Below, piece by piece: positions 48,539-57,962 of a stretch of 61,332 nucleotides of DNA. The number at the start of each line of letters is the position of its first letter. The stretch's first letter is position 1. The stretch is from the NCBI RefSeq assembly GCF_003863355.1, contig NZ_QQWG01000023.1, positions 1 to 61,332 of the forward strand, in the 5' to 3' direction. The stretch is from Ancylomarina euxina. GTDB taxonomy: Bacteria; Bacteroidota; Bacteroidia; Bacteroidales; Marinifilaceae. The translations under genes were made by a program, and so were the position numbers. The notes under the pieces were generated by a model that worked only from the letters and a program-made list of their open reading frames with translations, searched no databases and was not told the DNA's origin.

Positions 48539-50584
48539 ATGAAGTTTTTGTTGATCTTTTTAGCCTGCCTGAGTTTTACATTAGGAAAAGCTCAGCAAAT
48601 CAATTATGCCCTGGAATTGGATGGTTTGGATAATGATTTAAGAATAGGAATGGATACCATCAATACCCACTGGACGCTTGAAGCCTGGATAAAAGGGAAT
48701 GATAACAATTGGAGAGAACAGGAAGTTATTATAGGTGGTGGTGAATACGCTAATTTAGATGACTACGATTATTACCCCTTAGTAATCAGGAATGGAAGAG
48801 TGCACAGTAATTTTGCGAATATAAGCTCTACAACCATACTGGATAGCAACTGGCATCATATTGCAGTCACTTGTAATGGTAAAACGACCAGCTTATATCT
48901 TGATGGGGTAGAGGAAGCGAGTGCCAACAAGGCGACTTCAATAATCCCGGGTTGTGTTGGTTCAAATACCGAAAAGGATAAGACTTTTGCAGGTTTAATT
49001 GATGAGGTTCGGATTTGGGAACAGGCTTTATCATCAAAAGAAATAAACAAATGGAAAAACAGAGCTTTAGATGCTGAACATCCCGCATTTTCAAATTTAA
49101 AAGGCTATTATACCTTCGATGATTATCAAAAGGAGATGTCGGTTAATTTGGTGGGGAGAAGCGTTGAACCCTACCATTTAATCATCACCCGAATAGATAA
49201 ATACGGGACAGTGCCTTTGGCAAAACATATGGTGAACAGGAATCCTCATTTTAAAAAATGGGATAAAAATATGAAGCTCTTTTCAGCCGTTTGTCAACAC
49301 ACCGAATGGGATTCGGATCAGGGAGCCAAAGATGAACAGTTAATTAAGTTGCGTTTGGTGGTTCATGGCGACGGTTCAGCCTTAAAGTTAAGAGAGTTGA
49401 ATCTCGATTTTTCTGAAACAGATGTTTTATCTGATATATCAAAAGTTCGGGTTTATTATACGGGAAAATCGGCACATTCATCGCTTAAAGAGAAACTTTT
49501 TGAAATAGATAGATTTAAATCGGCAAAGGTCAAGTTCACAAAAAGTGCAAGCGAAGCTAAAGTGCTCAGCGCCGGGATTAACTATTTTCTGGTCACTATT
49601 GATGTTAAGCCAAATGCTGAGATTGGTCACGCTTTGGATGCAAAAGTTTCATCCTTTAAACTTAATAATAAGGTGTATGTTCCTCAGGATGGTTCCTCAA
49701 TTATTAAAAAGGAGGTGAACTCCAACAGTACAAACAATCCGAATATATACCGGGTTTTATCCTGGAATATATGGCATGGCGGCAGACATTTAGGCGATGT
49801 TGGTCCGCAAAGGGTAAAAGATATTGTAAAGGCTACAAATGCTGATGTTGTTCTAATGCAGGAGAGTTACGGCTCTCAGAAAATGATTGCTGATTCGGCA
49901 GGCTATCTCTTATATACCCCTGGGAATAAAGATAATTTGGCTATACATTCAAAACAGGATCAGTTTGAGCCTATAGACTCAAAAGTTTCGACCTTTAAAT
50001 CAATTGGTATAAAAACGAAAGCTGAAAATAAACAAATGCTGGCTGTATTTGACTGGTGGTTACCCTATGCTTATCGTCCCGAATACACTTCGGTATATTT
50101 AAACCAGGGGTTGGATACAAATATTTGGATTGATGAGGATAAGGCGCTGGCAGTTGCCGATGCAGAGAAAATCATAAGTCTTGAGATTGATTCAATTGTA
50201 ACAGACTTAAAAATGCCTGTAATAGTTGGAGGTGATTTTAATACCTTTAGTCATCAGGACTGGACCAAAGAAGCCGCAGAAATACATTATGGCTATGGCC
50301 CTGTTGATTTCCCGACTTCACATACCATGTTGAATCATGGTTTTATTGATAGTTACAGAGAAAGAAATCCCAATGAAGTGACACATCCCGGTGGAACATG
50401 GGCAGCCAGTATGGGCTTTTTAAACGCACGTATCGATTTCATTTATTATAAGGGAGATCATATCACAACTCAAGCTTCTAAAATAATTAGAAACCCGAAG
50501 GAAATTGATGATGTTTGGCCAGGAGATCATGCAGCTGTATTATCAACATTTAGGCTAATGGATAAGAAACTTGTGAATAAGTAG
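48539..50584 (+). CDS. Secreted LamG plus endonuclease/exonuclease/phosphatase-fold protein
   Basis: A 681-residue protein with a signal peptide (to GKAQ). Residues about 22-190 form a LamG-type lectin domain (LEAWIKGND, DEVRIWEQALSSKEI). Residues about 235-390 are a beta-sandwich. Residues about 400-675 are an endonuclease/exonuclease/phosphatase domain with the canonical blocks LSWNIWHGG, VVLMQES, GGDFNTF, ARIDFIYY and GDHAAVLS. This fold covers phosphodiesterases, sphingomyelinases and nucleases; being secreted, a phospholipid, phospho-glycan or nucleic-acid target is possible. It shares a LamG module with the protein encoded just upstream. Confidence 0.82.
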   Translation: MKFLLIFLACLSFTLGKAQQINYALELDGLDNDLRIGMDTINTHWTLEAWIKGNDNNWREQEVIIGGGEYANLDDYDYYPLVIRNGRVHSNFANISSTTILDSNWHHIAVTCNGKTTSLYLDGVEEASANKATSIIPGCVGSNTEKDKTFAGLIDEVRIWEQALSSKEINKWKNRALDAEHPAFSNLKGYYTFDDYQKEMSVNLVGRSVEPYHLIITRIDKYGTVPLAKHMVNRNPHFKKWDKNMKLFSAVCQHTEWDSDQGAKDEQLIKLRLVVHGDGSALKLRELNLDFSETDVLSDISKVRVYYTGKSAHSSLKEKLFEIDRFKSAKVKFTKSASEAKVLSAGINYFLVTIDVKPNAEIGHALDAKVSSFKLNNKVYVPQDGSSIIKKEVNSNSTNNPNIYRVLSWNIWHGGRHLGDVGPQRVKDIVKATNADVVLMQESYGSQKMIADSAGYLLYTPGNKDNLAIHSKQDQFEPIDSKVSTFKSIGIKTKAENKQMLAVFDWWLPYAYRPEYTSVYLNQGLDTNIWIDEDKALAVADAEKIISLEIDSIVTDLKMPVIVGGDFNTFSHQDWTKEAAEIHYGYGPVDFPTSHTMLNHGFIDSYRERNPNEVTHPGGTWAASMGFLNARIDFIYYKGDHITTQASKIIRNPKEIDDVWPGDHAAVLSTFRLMDKKLVNK

Positions 50585-50829
50585 AGAATAGATCTGTTCC
50601 CAGATGGTGAAATATATGGTTACGTATAAATATCAGAATTTTAATTTCATAAAAACCTAAAGCCGTTAGTATGATGAATTTACTTAAAATTAAAAGACTT
50701 TAGATATTAACACCTGTTATTGAAGTCGAAAAAGGAAGTGCATTTTATATTTCTATCTCCATAGTAAAGAATTAATTTATGATGTATAATGAAGTAATTG
50801 TTTCAATAAAATAATTAAAATTTTAAGAT

Positions 50830-51054
50830 ATGGATAAGTTAGTAACACTGGCTGAATTCGGTAATGCCATCGAAGTAAAATATAACTTACTAAAGGACAT
50901 GCTTGATCAGGCAGGAATAAAATATGTGGTTATAAATGAGAATGCCAGAAATGTGGAACCAATGTTGATGACACCCTCAAATATTGCTATTGAAATAAAG
51001 ATATTGGAATCTGACCTCGAGCGAGCCTTAAAACTTCTAGAGTCAATTCTATAA
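50830..51054 (+). CDS. DUF2007 small protein
   Basis: A 74-residue cytoplasmic protein of the DUF2007 family (putative signal-transducing protein). It has a leading LVTLAEFGNAIEVKYNLLKDMLDQAGIKY-type helix-strand pattern, here LVTLAEFGNAIE with YVVINEN and EIKILESDLERALKLL. These small ferredoxin-like proteins have no firmly known role. It stands alone, convergent with htrA, the two sharing a bidirectional terminator. Confidence 0.75.
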   Translation: MDKLVTLAEFGNAIEVKYNLLKDMLDQAGIKYVVINENARNVEPMLMTPSNIAIEIKILESDLERALKLLESIL

Positions 51055-51077
51055 GTTCTGATTGTGTTTTGAAAAAT

Positions 51078-51121
51078 AATAAAGATTACCCCCATTAGAT
51101 TTAACTAAGGGGGGCTTTATT
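51078..51121. terminator. Bidirectional terminator between DUF2007 and htrA
   Basis: aataaag (51078-51084) pairs with ctttatt (51115-51121), and an inner ccccc (51089-51093) pairs with ggggg (about 51109-51114). T/A tracts on both sides suit convergent transcription. Confidence 0.78.
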
Positions 51122-51135
51122 AACCTAGATTGTGA

Positions 51136-52650
51136 TCAATCGAGACCGAAGGCATAGTAATAACTTCCAGGGTAATTTTCATAAATACCCGACAGCATAA
51201 TACCATCTTCTTTTTGTTCCAGATATTTTTTGAAATCCTCTATATTACTAACCGTTTTATTATCAACTCGAGTGATGATAAAGCCTTGCTTCATACTAGT
51301 TTGGCGCTTGATAAGACCCGAATGAATCTGTGTGACACGTAATCCTGCAGGGATATTTAATTTATCGAGCTCTTTTGTATTTAGAAGTTCAAGTTCTATA
51401 CCCAATCGGCTTAATACCTGATTCTTTTCATGTTTGTTAAGTTTGGTGCTTCCCTTTTCGTTTCTTAGGGTTATGGTGAAATTCTTTGTTTTACCAAAGC
51501 GATTGACTTCAATATTAAGTTGGTCACCAGGGCGGTGTCTGGCAACAATTTCCATGAGGGCTGCAGTTGATTTGGTTTTGGTATCATTTACTTTTAGTAT
51601 GACATCACCTTTTTTGATACCGACATCTGCAGCAGCACTATTTTGTGGCAGACTGTCAACATAAACACCTTCTGTAACATCAAGTTCTTTTTCTTTAGCA
51701 AAGTTCCCGTCAATATTACGAATTAGAATACCAAGATAACCTCGCTGTACAAAACCGAATTCCAGTAAATCATCTATCACTTTCTTGACAATATTGGAGG
51801 GAATTGCAAACCCATAGCCTGAATAAGCACCAGTAGGACTAGCAATAGCTGTATTAATGCCTACCAAACCTCCTTTTAAATCGACCAAGGCACCACCACT
51901 GTTGCCTGGATTAATAGCTGCATCGGTTTGGATAAAGGATTCTATAGCACTCCGGTTTTGTAGAATATTGATATTTCTACTTTTGGCACTAACAATACCT
52001 GCTGTAACAGTTGAATTCAAATTAAAAGGATTACCCACTGCAAGTACCCATTCGCCTACTTCAATTTCGTCTGAATTGGTAAAAGAAATATGTGTCAGGT
52101 TTTTTTCTTTAATCTGTAGTAAAGCCAAATCAGTTGTTGGATCGGTTCCAATGACTTTAGCTTTATAAACTCTATTGTCATGCAAGCTGATTTCGATATC
52201 ATCAGCAGCCTCAATTACATGGTTGTTGGTTACAATATAACCGTCTGGATTGATGATAACTCCTGAACCGGTTCCAACTCTGGCTTGAGGTCCTATACCT
52301 TGGGGCTTTTTAGGTTGAATGCGTGAGTGTGGACCGAAGAATTCTTTTAAAAAATCATCGTTGAAAAAATCTCTGAAAGGAGACGTGCTGCTGCTTGATT
52401 CTTGTGGTCCTCGTAATTGTGTTGATTTAATATGGACTACGGCATCCATTACTTTTTTTGACACATCGGTGAACTGTAAGGGGGTGAGTTCACCATTTTT
52501 ATTGACCGTGTAACTGGTGCCATGTACTGGTGTTTGTGTGATGTGTTCAATTTTAATTGACTTGTCTTTTTCGTACAATAATTTAAAGCCTCCTAAAGTT
52601 ACGACGCCACCCATAATTGCGGATAAAAGTAGTAAGCTGAACTTTTTCAT
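51136..52650 (-). CDS. degQ: Do-like serine protease HtrA/DegQ
   Basis: A periplasmic quality-control protease. The frame opens at 52680, but the ATG at 52650 gives a normal signal (MKKFSLLLLSAIMGG), so I prefer it. The trypsin-like domain has the catalytic triad His144, Asp174 and Ser251 counted from that Met (TNNHVIEA, TTDLALLQ, NPGNSGGA). Two PDZ domains follow (about 285-375 and 400-500). HtrA degrades or refolds misfolded envelope proteins. The neighbouring Hsp20 gene on the same strand suggests a stress-response cluster. Confidence 0.93.
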   Translation of the reverse strand: MKKFSLLLLSAIMGGVVTLGGFKLLYEKDKSIKIEHITQTPVHGTSYTVNKNGELTPLQFTDVSKKVMDAVVHIKSTQLRGPQESSSSTSPFRDFFNDDFLKEFFGPHSRIQPKKPQGIGPQARVGTGSGVIINPDGYIVTNNHVIEAADDIEISLHDNRVYKAKVIGTDPTTDLALLQIKEKNLTHISFTNSDEIEVGEWVLAVGNPFNLNSTVTAGIVSAKSRNINILQNRSAIESFIQTDAAINPGNSGGALVDLKGGLVGINTAIASPTGAYSGYGFAIPSNIVKKVIDDLLEFGFVQRGYLGILIRNIDGNFAKEKELDVTEGVYVDSLPQNSAAADVGIKKGDVILKVNDTKTKSTAALMEIVARHRPGDQLNIEVNRFGKTKNFTITLRNEKGSTKLNKHEKNQVLSRLGIELELLNTKELDKLNIPAGLRVTQIHSGLIKRQTSMKQGFIITRVDNKTVSNIEDFKKYLEQKEDGIMLSGIYENYPGSYYYAFGLD

Positions 52651-52777
52651 GTTATGTAAGTTTAAATAGTTGATATTCAAAAGTGTAGTGTTGTGTTTGT
52701 TTTGAATTGATTTTTAGAAATTTGCGTGCAAAAATTAGAAGCAATACCTACATTGTAGATAGCTATATAAGTAGTTT

Positions 52778-52800
52778 AGGGCAAGTTTATAACTTGCCCT
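52778..52800. terminator. Hairpin after hsp20
   Basis: agggcaagtt (52778-52787) and its reverse complement (52791-52800) flank a 3-nt loop, 5 nt past the hsp20 stop. It is a strong stem but has a poor T tract, so it may only partly stop transcription. Confidence 0.55.
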
Positions 52801-52805
52801 TTGGT

Positions 52806-53249
52806 TTATTTGATAGAGATCATTCGTGAAGGTTTAGGTTTTGCTTCTTCCTTTTTAGGAAGATGAATAGAAAGAATACCCTCGTTATATTTGGCTGAAA
52901 TTTTGTCACCATCAATTAAATCGACTGGTAGTCGAAATGACCTCTGGAATGATTGATATGAAAATTCTTTTCGTGAATATTTCCCGTCTTTACTTTCCTT
53001 TTCACTTTTGATTTCAGAGGAAATGCTTAATTGATTATTTTCTAAATGAATGTTGAAGTCATCTTTCTTCATACCAGGTGCCGCTACTTCAATCGTGAAT
53101 TCATGATCATTTTCACGAACGTTTACGGCGGGTAAAGTTGTATTAGTACTTGAATAGTTTGAATTGTTCCAATCCATCCAATCTCTCGAGAAGAAATTGT
53201 CAAATAAGGATGGAAATGAATTGTCTGAATTTCTCTTTACTAGTGTCAT
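52806..53249 (-). CDS. hsp20: Small heat-shock protein, Hsp20/alpha-crystallin
   Basis: A 147-residue protein with a central alpha-crystallin domain (about 40-135; ENNQLSISSEI, GILSIHLPKKE) and short flexible ends, the usual length for bacterial Hsp20. It is an ATP-independent holdase for unfolding proteins in the cytoplasm. The start is preceded by a strong Shine-Dalgarno AAGGAGG (minus strand, about 53258-53264), which is unusual among the genes here and suggests high translation on demand. Confidence 0.92.
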   Translation of the reverse strand: MTLVKRNSDNSFPSLFDNFFSRDWMDWNNSNYSSTNTTLPAVNVRENDHEFTIEVAAPGMKKDDFNIHLENNQLSISSEIKSEKESKDGKYSRKEFSYQSFQRSFRLPVDLIDGDKISAKYNEGILSIHLPKKEEAKPKPSRMISIK

Positions 53250-53765
53250 GATAAATCCTCCTTAATTAAATTTTAAAAATCATTAATTAATAATCTGTTT
53301 TATTTAAAAATTTTGGAGTCGCGATCCACTTACTTTTGATCAAATTGAATGCCAAAATGGATTGATGATGAATGAACTTGTCTGTGCATGGTTATGGATT
53401 GCAGTATGTTATGGTTGTTTTGTGAATTTCGGTATGAATGGACATGGAATGAAAAAATGTCATTAAAAACTGCTGTCGCAGATCTAAAATGTCAAAATGT
53501 CGGATAAATAGTCGTTTAACAGTAAAATTGACATTTAATAACAAGGACTAAGTTTGTGAATAAAGAATTGGTATAAAGGTTTTAATGGGTAGTGATGCTT
53601 GCTGAATCAAATTTGTGCTTGTCTTAAAAATATTAAAAAATGCAAACGTTAACGTTCATATCCCTTTAAAATCAAGAGGTGTGTGATGGTGATGATTGAA
53701 ATGATTTCAGTATCTTTATTTTATTATTACAATCATTAACTTAAATAAAAAGGAAGTTAGAGCGA
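53250..53765. other. Gene-free stretch with short repeats upstream of hsp20
   Basis: No gene is seen. It holds aaaatgtc three times (53454-53461 and, in tandem, 53486-53501) and a perfect 12-bp palindrome aacgttaacgtt (53645-53656). These could be operator sites for the divergent hsp20 and 53766 genes. I do not recognise the regulators. Confidence 0.4.
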
Positions 53766-55229
53766 ATGATAGAAGAAGTTGTAAGGGTACATGATAGATT
53801 CTCTGTTGAGATTAAAATGGGCTATGAAGCTCGTAAAGATCGAAAAGTGAATGAATTTTCGGTTAAGACTTGGTTATTTATCCCAAGTAAGCTGGATATT
53901 AATTCGTCAACTTATAAGAAAGAGGACTTTTACAACGATTTTAACTCCAATATTCGTTTGATTACACCACCTTATTTATTAAGAGAAATTGCTCATGGCG
54001 ATCATTCCGTTTTTTCTTATTTGAAGGAAGCCTTTGAAAAGGTGGCGAACTATCCCGGCCCAAAGAACGAGGCAAACTACGAGTATCATATTCGCATGTT
54101 TCATTCTATTCTTAAGTCAGCACTTCGAAGAGAGATTCAGCATATTTTAAATAACGATATGGCTGATGACAGGCGTTATTTGATTGATGCCTATATCGAA
54201 AATGTGAGAACGATTGCTCAGCATTATCGCGATTTGCGTCCCATTGTGAATGTGCCTACCATGCAGAAAGAAATGTTCGATTATTTTTTGTTTGGTGATG
54301 AGTTTATGAGCAATCAGTTTGAACAGCATAGCGGTTATCTGTTTCGAGGCTTACGTAAAAAGTATTCTGCCGATTTCGATCGGAGTAAGGACGAGATTCT
54401 GAGTTTGATTAGGGATGAAATTTCCTACAAGCGTGCCAAGGGTTATTTGGTGGTGGAGAAAGATTCTTCGGACCGTAACCGCTGGTTAGTTCATCGCAAA
54501 GGGGTGTTTAATAAATATTTCGAAGGGCAGTTATTGCTCTCTTCCCGTAAGAAAAAGGAAGGTCTTTTTATGATGCAGTTGCTCTATAGCATTGCAGCCG
54601 GAATGGCTATGATTATTGGCGCTGCTCTGACCTTTATTTTTCAAAAAAGTCTGGGTGGTTTCACAATTCCCTTATACATTGCCTTGGTTATTATTTACAT
54701 GCTTAAGGATAGAATCAAGGATTTGACTCGTCATTATTTGGTGGGGAAGATTAACAAACGATTTTTCGATCACAAGACCATTATTCGAGTAAAGGGGGAT
54801 GAGAAAATAGGTTGGTGTAAGGAGAGTTTTGACTTTGTGAGTGAAGATTCGGTTCCTCTTCGTGTGATGAAACATCGCAATCGCTCCCGCATTATTGATA
54901 TTGAGAGTAGAGGAGTAGGCGAAAAAATTGTTTTTTATCGCAAGTTGCTTCGACTGGATCAGAAGGCTTTGGATAATTCTTATGGCAATTATAACATTAC
55001 AGGCGTGGTTGATATTATTCGTTTTAATGTTTCGCGTTTTATTCAAAAGATGGATAATCCTGAGATTCCTCTTTATTATATGAATGGTGATGAGTTTGAG
55101 AAATTATCCGGCGAAAAGGTTTATTTTATGAATATGGTCCTTCGTTTTAAGTTAGACGATGAAACGGCTTATCGTCGTTACCGAATTATTTTCAATCGTC
55201 GGGGCATTAAGAAGGTGGAGAAGGTTTAA
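53766..55229 (+). CDS. Conserved-looking membrane protein of unknown function
   Basis: A 487-residue protein with no signal peptide. Residues 1-265 are soluble and rich in charged helices (words YHIRMFHSILKSALRREIQHI). Two adjacent membrane helices span about 270-312 (AAGMAMIIGAALTFIF and LYIALVIIYML). Residues 315-487 are a basic alpha/beta region with a strand-rich end (MVLRFKLDDETAYRRYRIIFNRRG). I do not recognise the family. Both large parts would lie on the same side of the membrane, probably the cytoplasm. It could be a membrane-anchored enzyme or a sensor of the envelope. A small two-helix protein gene follows at 55314. Confidence 0.7.
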   Translation: MIEEVVRVHDRFSVEIKMGYEARKDRKVNEFSVKTWLFIPSKLDINSSTYKKEDFYNDFNSNIRLITPPYLLREIAHGDHSVFSYLKEAFEKVANYPGPKNEANYEYHIRMFHSILKSALRREIQHILNNDMADDRRYLIDAYIENVRTIAQHYRDLRPIVNVPTMQKEMFDYFLFGDEFMSNQFEQHSGYLFRGLRKKYSADFDRSKDEILSLIRDEISYKRAKGYLVVEKDSSDRNRWLVHRKGVFNKYFEGQLLLSSRKKKEGLFMMQLLYSIAAGMAMIIGAALTFIFQKSLGGFTIPLYIALVIIYMLKDRIKDLTRHYLVGKINKRFFDHKTIIRVKGDEKIGWCKESFDFVSEDSVPLRVMKHRNRSRIIDIESRGVGEKIVFYRKLLRLDQKALDNSYGNYNITGVVDIIRFNVSRFIQKMDNPEIPLYYMNGDEFEKLSGEKVYFMNMVLRFKLDDETAYRRYRIIFNRRGIKKVEKV

Positions 55230-55313
55230 TATAATAATGTTAAGTGTAGTTTGTTTAATTTTTATGTTTTCTATAAATTAGAGGGTTTAAAAATCTAATT
55301 AACATACGATATC

Positions 55314-55484
55314 ATGAAAAATGCACTTTACATTAGTAGCTTATTATTTTTAATTACTTCGATTTTTTTAATCATTCAATATCCTCACTCAGGCAGAATG
55401 TATTTAATTGCTGGTTTTTGCGCTATGGTTGGATTGGTAATTAATATTATAAGTTTCTCCATTAAGAAAAAACAATTAGGATAA
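55314..55484 (+). CDS. Small two-helix membrane protein, 56 residues
   Basis: ATG at 55314 opens a 56-residue frame ending TAA at 55482-55484. It begins MKNALYISSLLFLITSIFL and continues through a short polar turn (QYPHSGRM) to a second helix (LIAGFCAMVGLVINII) and a basic tail (KKKQLG). The layout of a helical hairpin with positive ends is typical of real small membrane proteins. It lies 84 nt after the 487-residue membrane protein on the same strand. Function unknown. Confidence 0.6.
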   Translation: MKNALYISSLLFLITSIFLIIQYPHSGRMYLIAGFCAMVGLVINIISFSIKKKQLG

Positions 55485-55511
55485 AAAACTGAAGAAAATA
55501 AAATTAAACGG

Positions 55512-55547
55512 GTGAAAGGTGTGATCGGCAGGTCGTACCTTTTTTTC
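55512..55547 (+). terminator. Probable terminator after the 56-residue protein
   Basis: aaaggt and accttt pair around a partly self-complementary loop, followed by a T run before attt. Moderate stem length makes this tentative. Confidence 0.5.
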
Positions 55548-55657
55548 AATATATGTTATGTATTAATCTCTGATTTTAGAACAAGCTTTAATAATGATTA
55601 CCTTTCACAGTTTTTTTTGCCTGCTTTAAAACTTAAACCGACTAACAAATAATTAAA

Positions 55658-57220
55658 ATGAATCGATTATTCAATTTAAGTCAAGTACTCTTGTTTGCAG
55701 TACTACTTTTCTCTTGCAAAACACCAACTCCCAAAGATCTTTCAAAGGAAAACCTGATTCCCAAGCCCGCAAGTCTTGTTGCCACAGGTAGCTCATTTGA
55801 ATGGACTGAGAAAACAAACATATATGTGTCCGTAGGGCAGGAAGAATTAAAAGCTATTGCAAAATACCTGGCTGATTTTATTGCGCCGGCAACAGGATTT
55901 AACACTGAAGTGAATGCGGTTAAAAATCCCAATTCGAAAAAGGGTATCGTTTTACTTCTAAATAGAGAATTGACAGCATTGGGTGATGAGGGCTATCAAT
56001 TGAATATTACAGAGAAACGTGTGGTATTGGAGGCTTATCAATTGGCAGGTTTGTTTAGAGGTTTGCAAACCATCAGACAATTGTTTCCGGCTAGAATTGA
56101 ATCGAAAGATCTGCAGGCAGGTCCCTGGGAGTTGGCAAGTGGAACTATTGAAGATAAACCTGAATATGGGTATAGAGGTGCTATGCTCGATGTGGTTCGT
56201 CATTTCTTCGATGTGGCTGATGTGAAACGATTCATTGATTTAATTGCGGCTTATAAAATGAATGTTTTGCATTTGCATCTGACCGATGATCAGGGCTGGC
56301 GAATTGAAATAAAAGCCTGGCCTAACTTAACGAAGCATGGTGGTAGCACTCAGGTTGATGGCGGTAAAGCTGGCTTCTATACGCAAGCCGAATATTCTGA
56401 AATTGTGAAGTATGCACTAGAGCGTTATATCACTGTGATTCCTGAGATTGATATGCCGGGACATACCAATGCCGCTTTGGCATCCTATGCTGAATTGAAT
56501 GCTGATGGTAAAGCCAGAGACTTATATACAGGAACCGATGTGGGTTTCAGTACGCTTGATGCCAATAAGGAAATTACCTACAAATTTATTGATGATGTGA
56601 TTGGGGAGTTGGCAGCGATTACGCCAGGTGAATACATTCATATTGGAGGTGACGAATCGAATGCAACCAAGAGGAAAGATTACATCAGCTTTGTCAACCG
56701 GGTTCAGGATATTGTGAATGCTCATGGTAAAAAGATGATGGGCTGGGCCGATATTTCTGCTGCCAATCTCAAGGATAATACAATCGCACAATTTTGGCAT
56801 ACCAGAACAAAAACGGCTTTGGATGCGGTGAAACAGAATGTGAAGATTATCATGTCGCCAGCCAAGAGAGCCTATATGGATATTCAATACGATTCACTAT
56901 GTCACTTGGGTTTACATTGGGCGGGATATACCGAGGTAGATGATGCTTACGACTGGACCTTGGAAAGCAATGTGAAAGGTATCAGCAAAAAGGATATTAT
57001 TGGAATAGAAGCACCGCTTTGGACAGAAACGGTTGAGACCATTGATGATATCGAATATCTGGTTTTTCCACGTTTACCGGGTTATGCCGAATTGGCTTGG
57101 TCGAATCATCCAGATAAATCATGGGTGGAATATAAAATCCGATTAGGAAAACAGAAGTCGCGATTTGAACATATGGGGATTAACTATTATCCTTCGGCTT
57201 TGGTGCCTTGGGAGGACTAA
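55658..57220 (+). CDS. GH20 beta-N-acetylhexosaminidase lipoprotein (third copy)
   Basis: A 520-residue lipoprotein (LLFSC, Cys20) with a GH20b domain (about 30-165) and a GH20 barrel (about 170-500). Key blocks are LHLHLTDDQGWRIEIKAWP (204-222), PEIDMPGHTNAA and HIGGDE with catalytic Asp332-Glu333. It ends without the chitobiase C-terminal domain seen in the 42219 protein. It stands apart from the susCD locus, with its own terminator at 57359-57400. It may process chitin- or glycoprotein-derived fragments in the periplasm. Confidence 0.92.
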   Translation: MNRLFNLSQVLLFAVLLFSCKTPTPKDLSKENLIPKPASLVATGSSFEWTEKTNIYVSVGQEELKAIAKYLADFIAPATGFNTEVNAVKNPNSKKGIVLLLNRELTALGDEGYQLNITEKRVVLEAYQLAGLFRGLQTIRQLFPARIESKDLQAGPWELASGTIEDKPEYGYRGAMLDVVRHFFDVADVKRFIDLIAAYKMNVLHLHLTDDQGWRIEIKAWPNLTKHGGSTQVDGGKAGFYTQAEYSEIVKYALERYITVIPEIDMPGHTNAALASYAELNADGKARDLYTGTDVGFSTLDANKEITYKFIDDVIGELAAITPGEYIHIGGDESNATKRKDYISFVNRVQDIVNAHGKKMMGWADISAANLKDNTIAQFWHTRTKTALDAVKQNVKIIMSPAKRAYMDIQYDSLCHLGLHWAGYTEVDDAYDWTLESNVKGISKKDIIGIEAPLWTETVETIDDIEYLVFPRLPGYAELAWSNHPDKSWVEYKIRLGKQKSRFEHMGINYYPSALVPWED

Positions 57221-57285
57221 TTCAATTATGAATGATAAGTTATAAATGATGAATTAGAAGAGGTGTGAAATCATTCAAGCTTTCT

Positions 57286-57335
57286 CTTCCTTTTTAAGGA
57301 GGAGTGCCTGAGGAACGTAGGCGAGGTGGTTTTTC
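57286..57335. repeat. REP-like intergenic element
   Basis: tcctttttaagga forms a small hairpin and is followed by ggagtgcctgaggaacgtag and gcgaggtggtttt, in which gcct pairs with aggc. This resembles the dispersed palindromic elements often found downstream of genes in Bacteroidota. Only one copy is present in this window. Confidence 0.45.
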
Positions 57336-57358
57336 TGGAATAATAGAATTGTAATAGT

Positions 57359-57405
57359 AAAGGCCGCAAAAAAGATATCAATCTCTTTGCGGCCTTTGCT
57401 TTTTT
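57359..57405 (+). terminator. Rho-independent terminator after the third GH20 gene
   Basis: Perfect 12-bp arms (aaaggccgcaaa 57359-57370, tttgcggccttt 57386-57397) followed by gcttttttctt. It lies 139 nt past the stop. Confidence 0.88.
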
Positions 57406-57466
57406 CTTCTTTGTGTTCCTTGCGTAAACCTTTTTATAAACTAAGGATCACGATCAGATTGACGTT

Positions 57467-57962
57467 TTAATACCAATTTAATATCAAAACTGGCTTTAAG
57501 CAAAATGAAATATTTTTAGCTAGATCAAGTCAAAAAAATGGTTCTATGTTGAATATAGTGGGTGAAGTTTAAACAATTAAATAGTACTATTTTTTATAGC
57601 TGTAATTATTGAGCATTGATTTAAGAGATCTTATAAACCTAATGGGTGATTAGTAAAACCGGGAAGTTCCGAGCTTGCCGAGGAAATCACCCGGCTGCAC
57701 TTATCATACAGGCAGTTTTAAGATTGAGAAAATCGCGGCTCTTGAATTTTTGGTTCTTTTGTTTCAAGACAAAAGAACAAGTAAAAAAATGCTTTAAAAA
57801 TAATTCACCCACCCAAAACAATATAGCAGCAAAAAGTAAAAGATAGCCGAGTTACCTTGCATTTTTTTTAACGAAGATATAGCTGAAAAGTACGGCTTTA
57901 GCCCTCCTGAGCTTGCGAATCAATATTTCATAAGACGCGTTTTGATGTTAATTTGGTATTAA
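57467..57962. mobile_element. MITE-like element with about 24-bp terminal inverted repeats
   Basis: The left end 57467-57490 (ttaatacc … caaaac) and the reverse complement of the right end 57939-57962 match at 22 of 24 positions. A further shared word, atgaaatatt, lies just inside both ends. The roughly 500-bp interior has no transposase. It contains an inverted repeat ttcttttgt/acaaaagaa (about 57755-57780) and a GC-richer patch with accgggaagttccgagcttg. The right end overlaps the stop codon of the lipoprotein gene at 57959. A non-autonomous insertion element is the simplest reading. Confidence 0.55.

Noticed and set aside
57646-57846. 66-residue protein
   Set aside because: Composition and the internal inverted repeat indicate interior sequence of a repeat element, not a gene.
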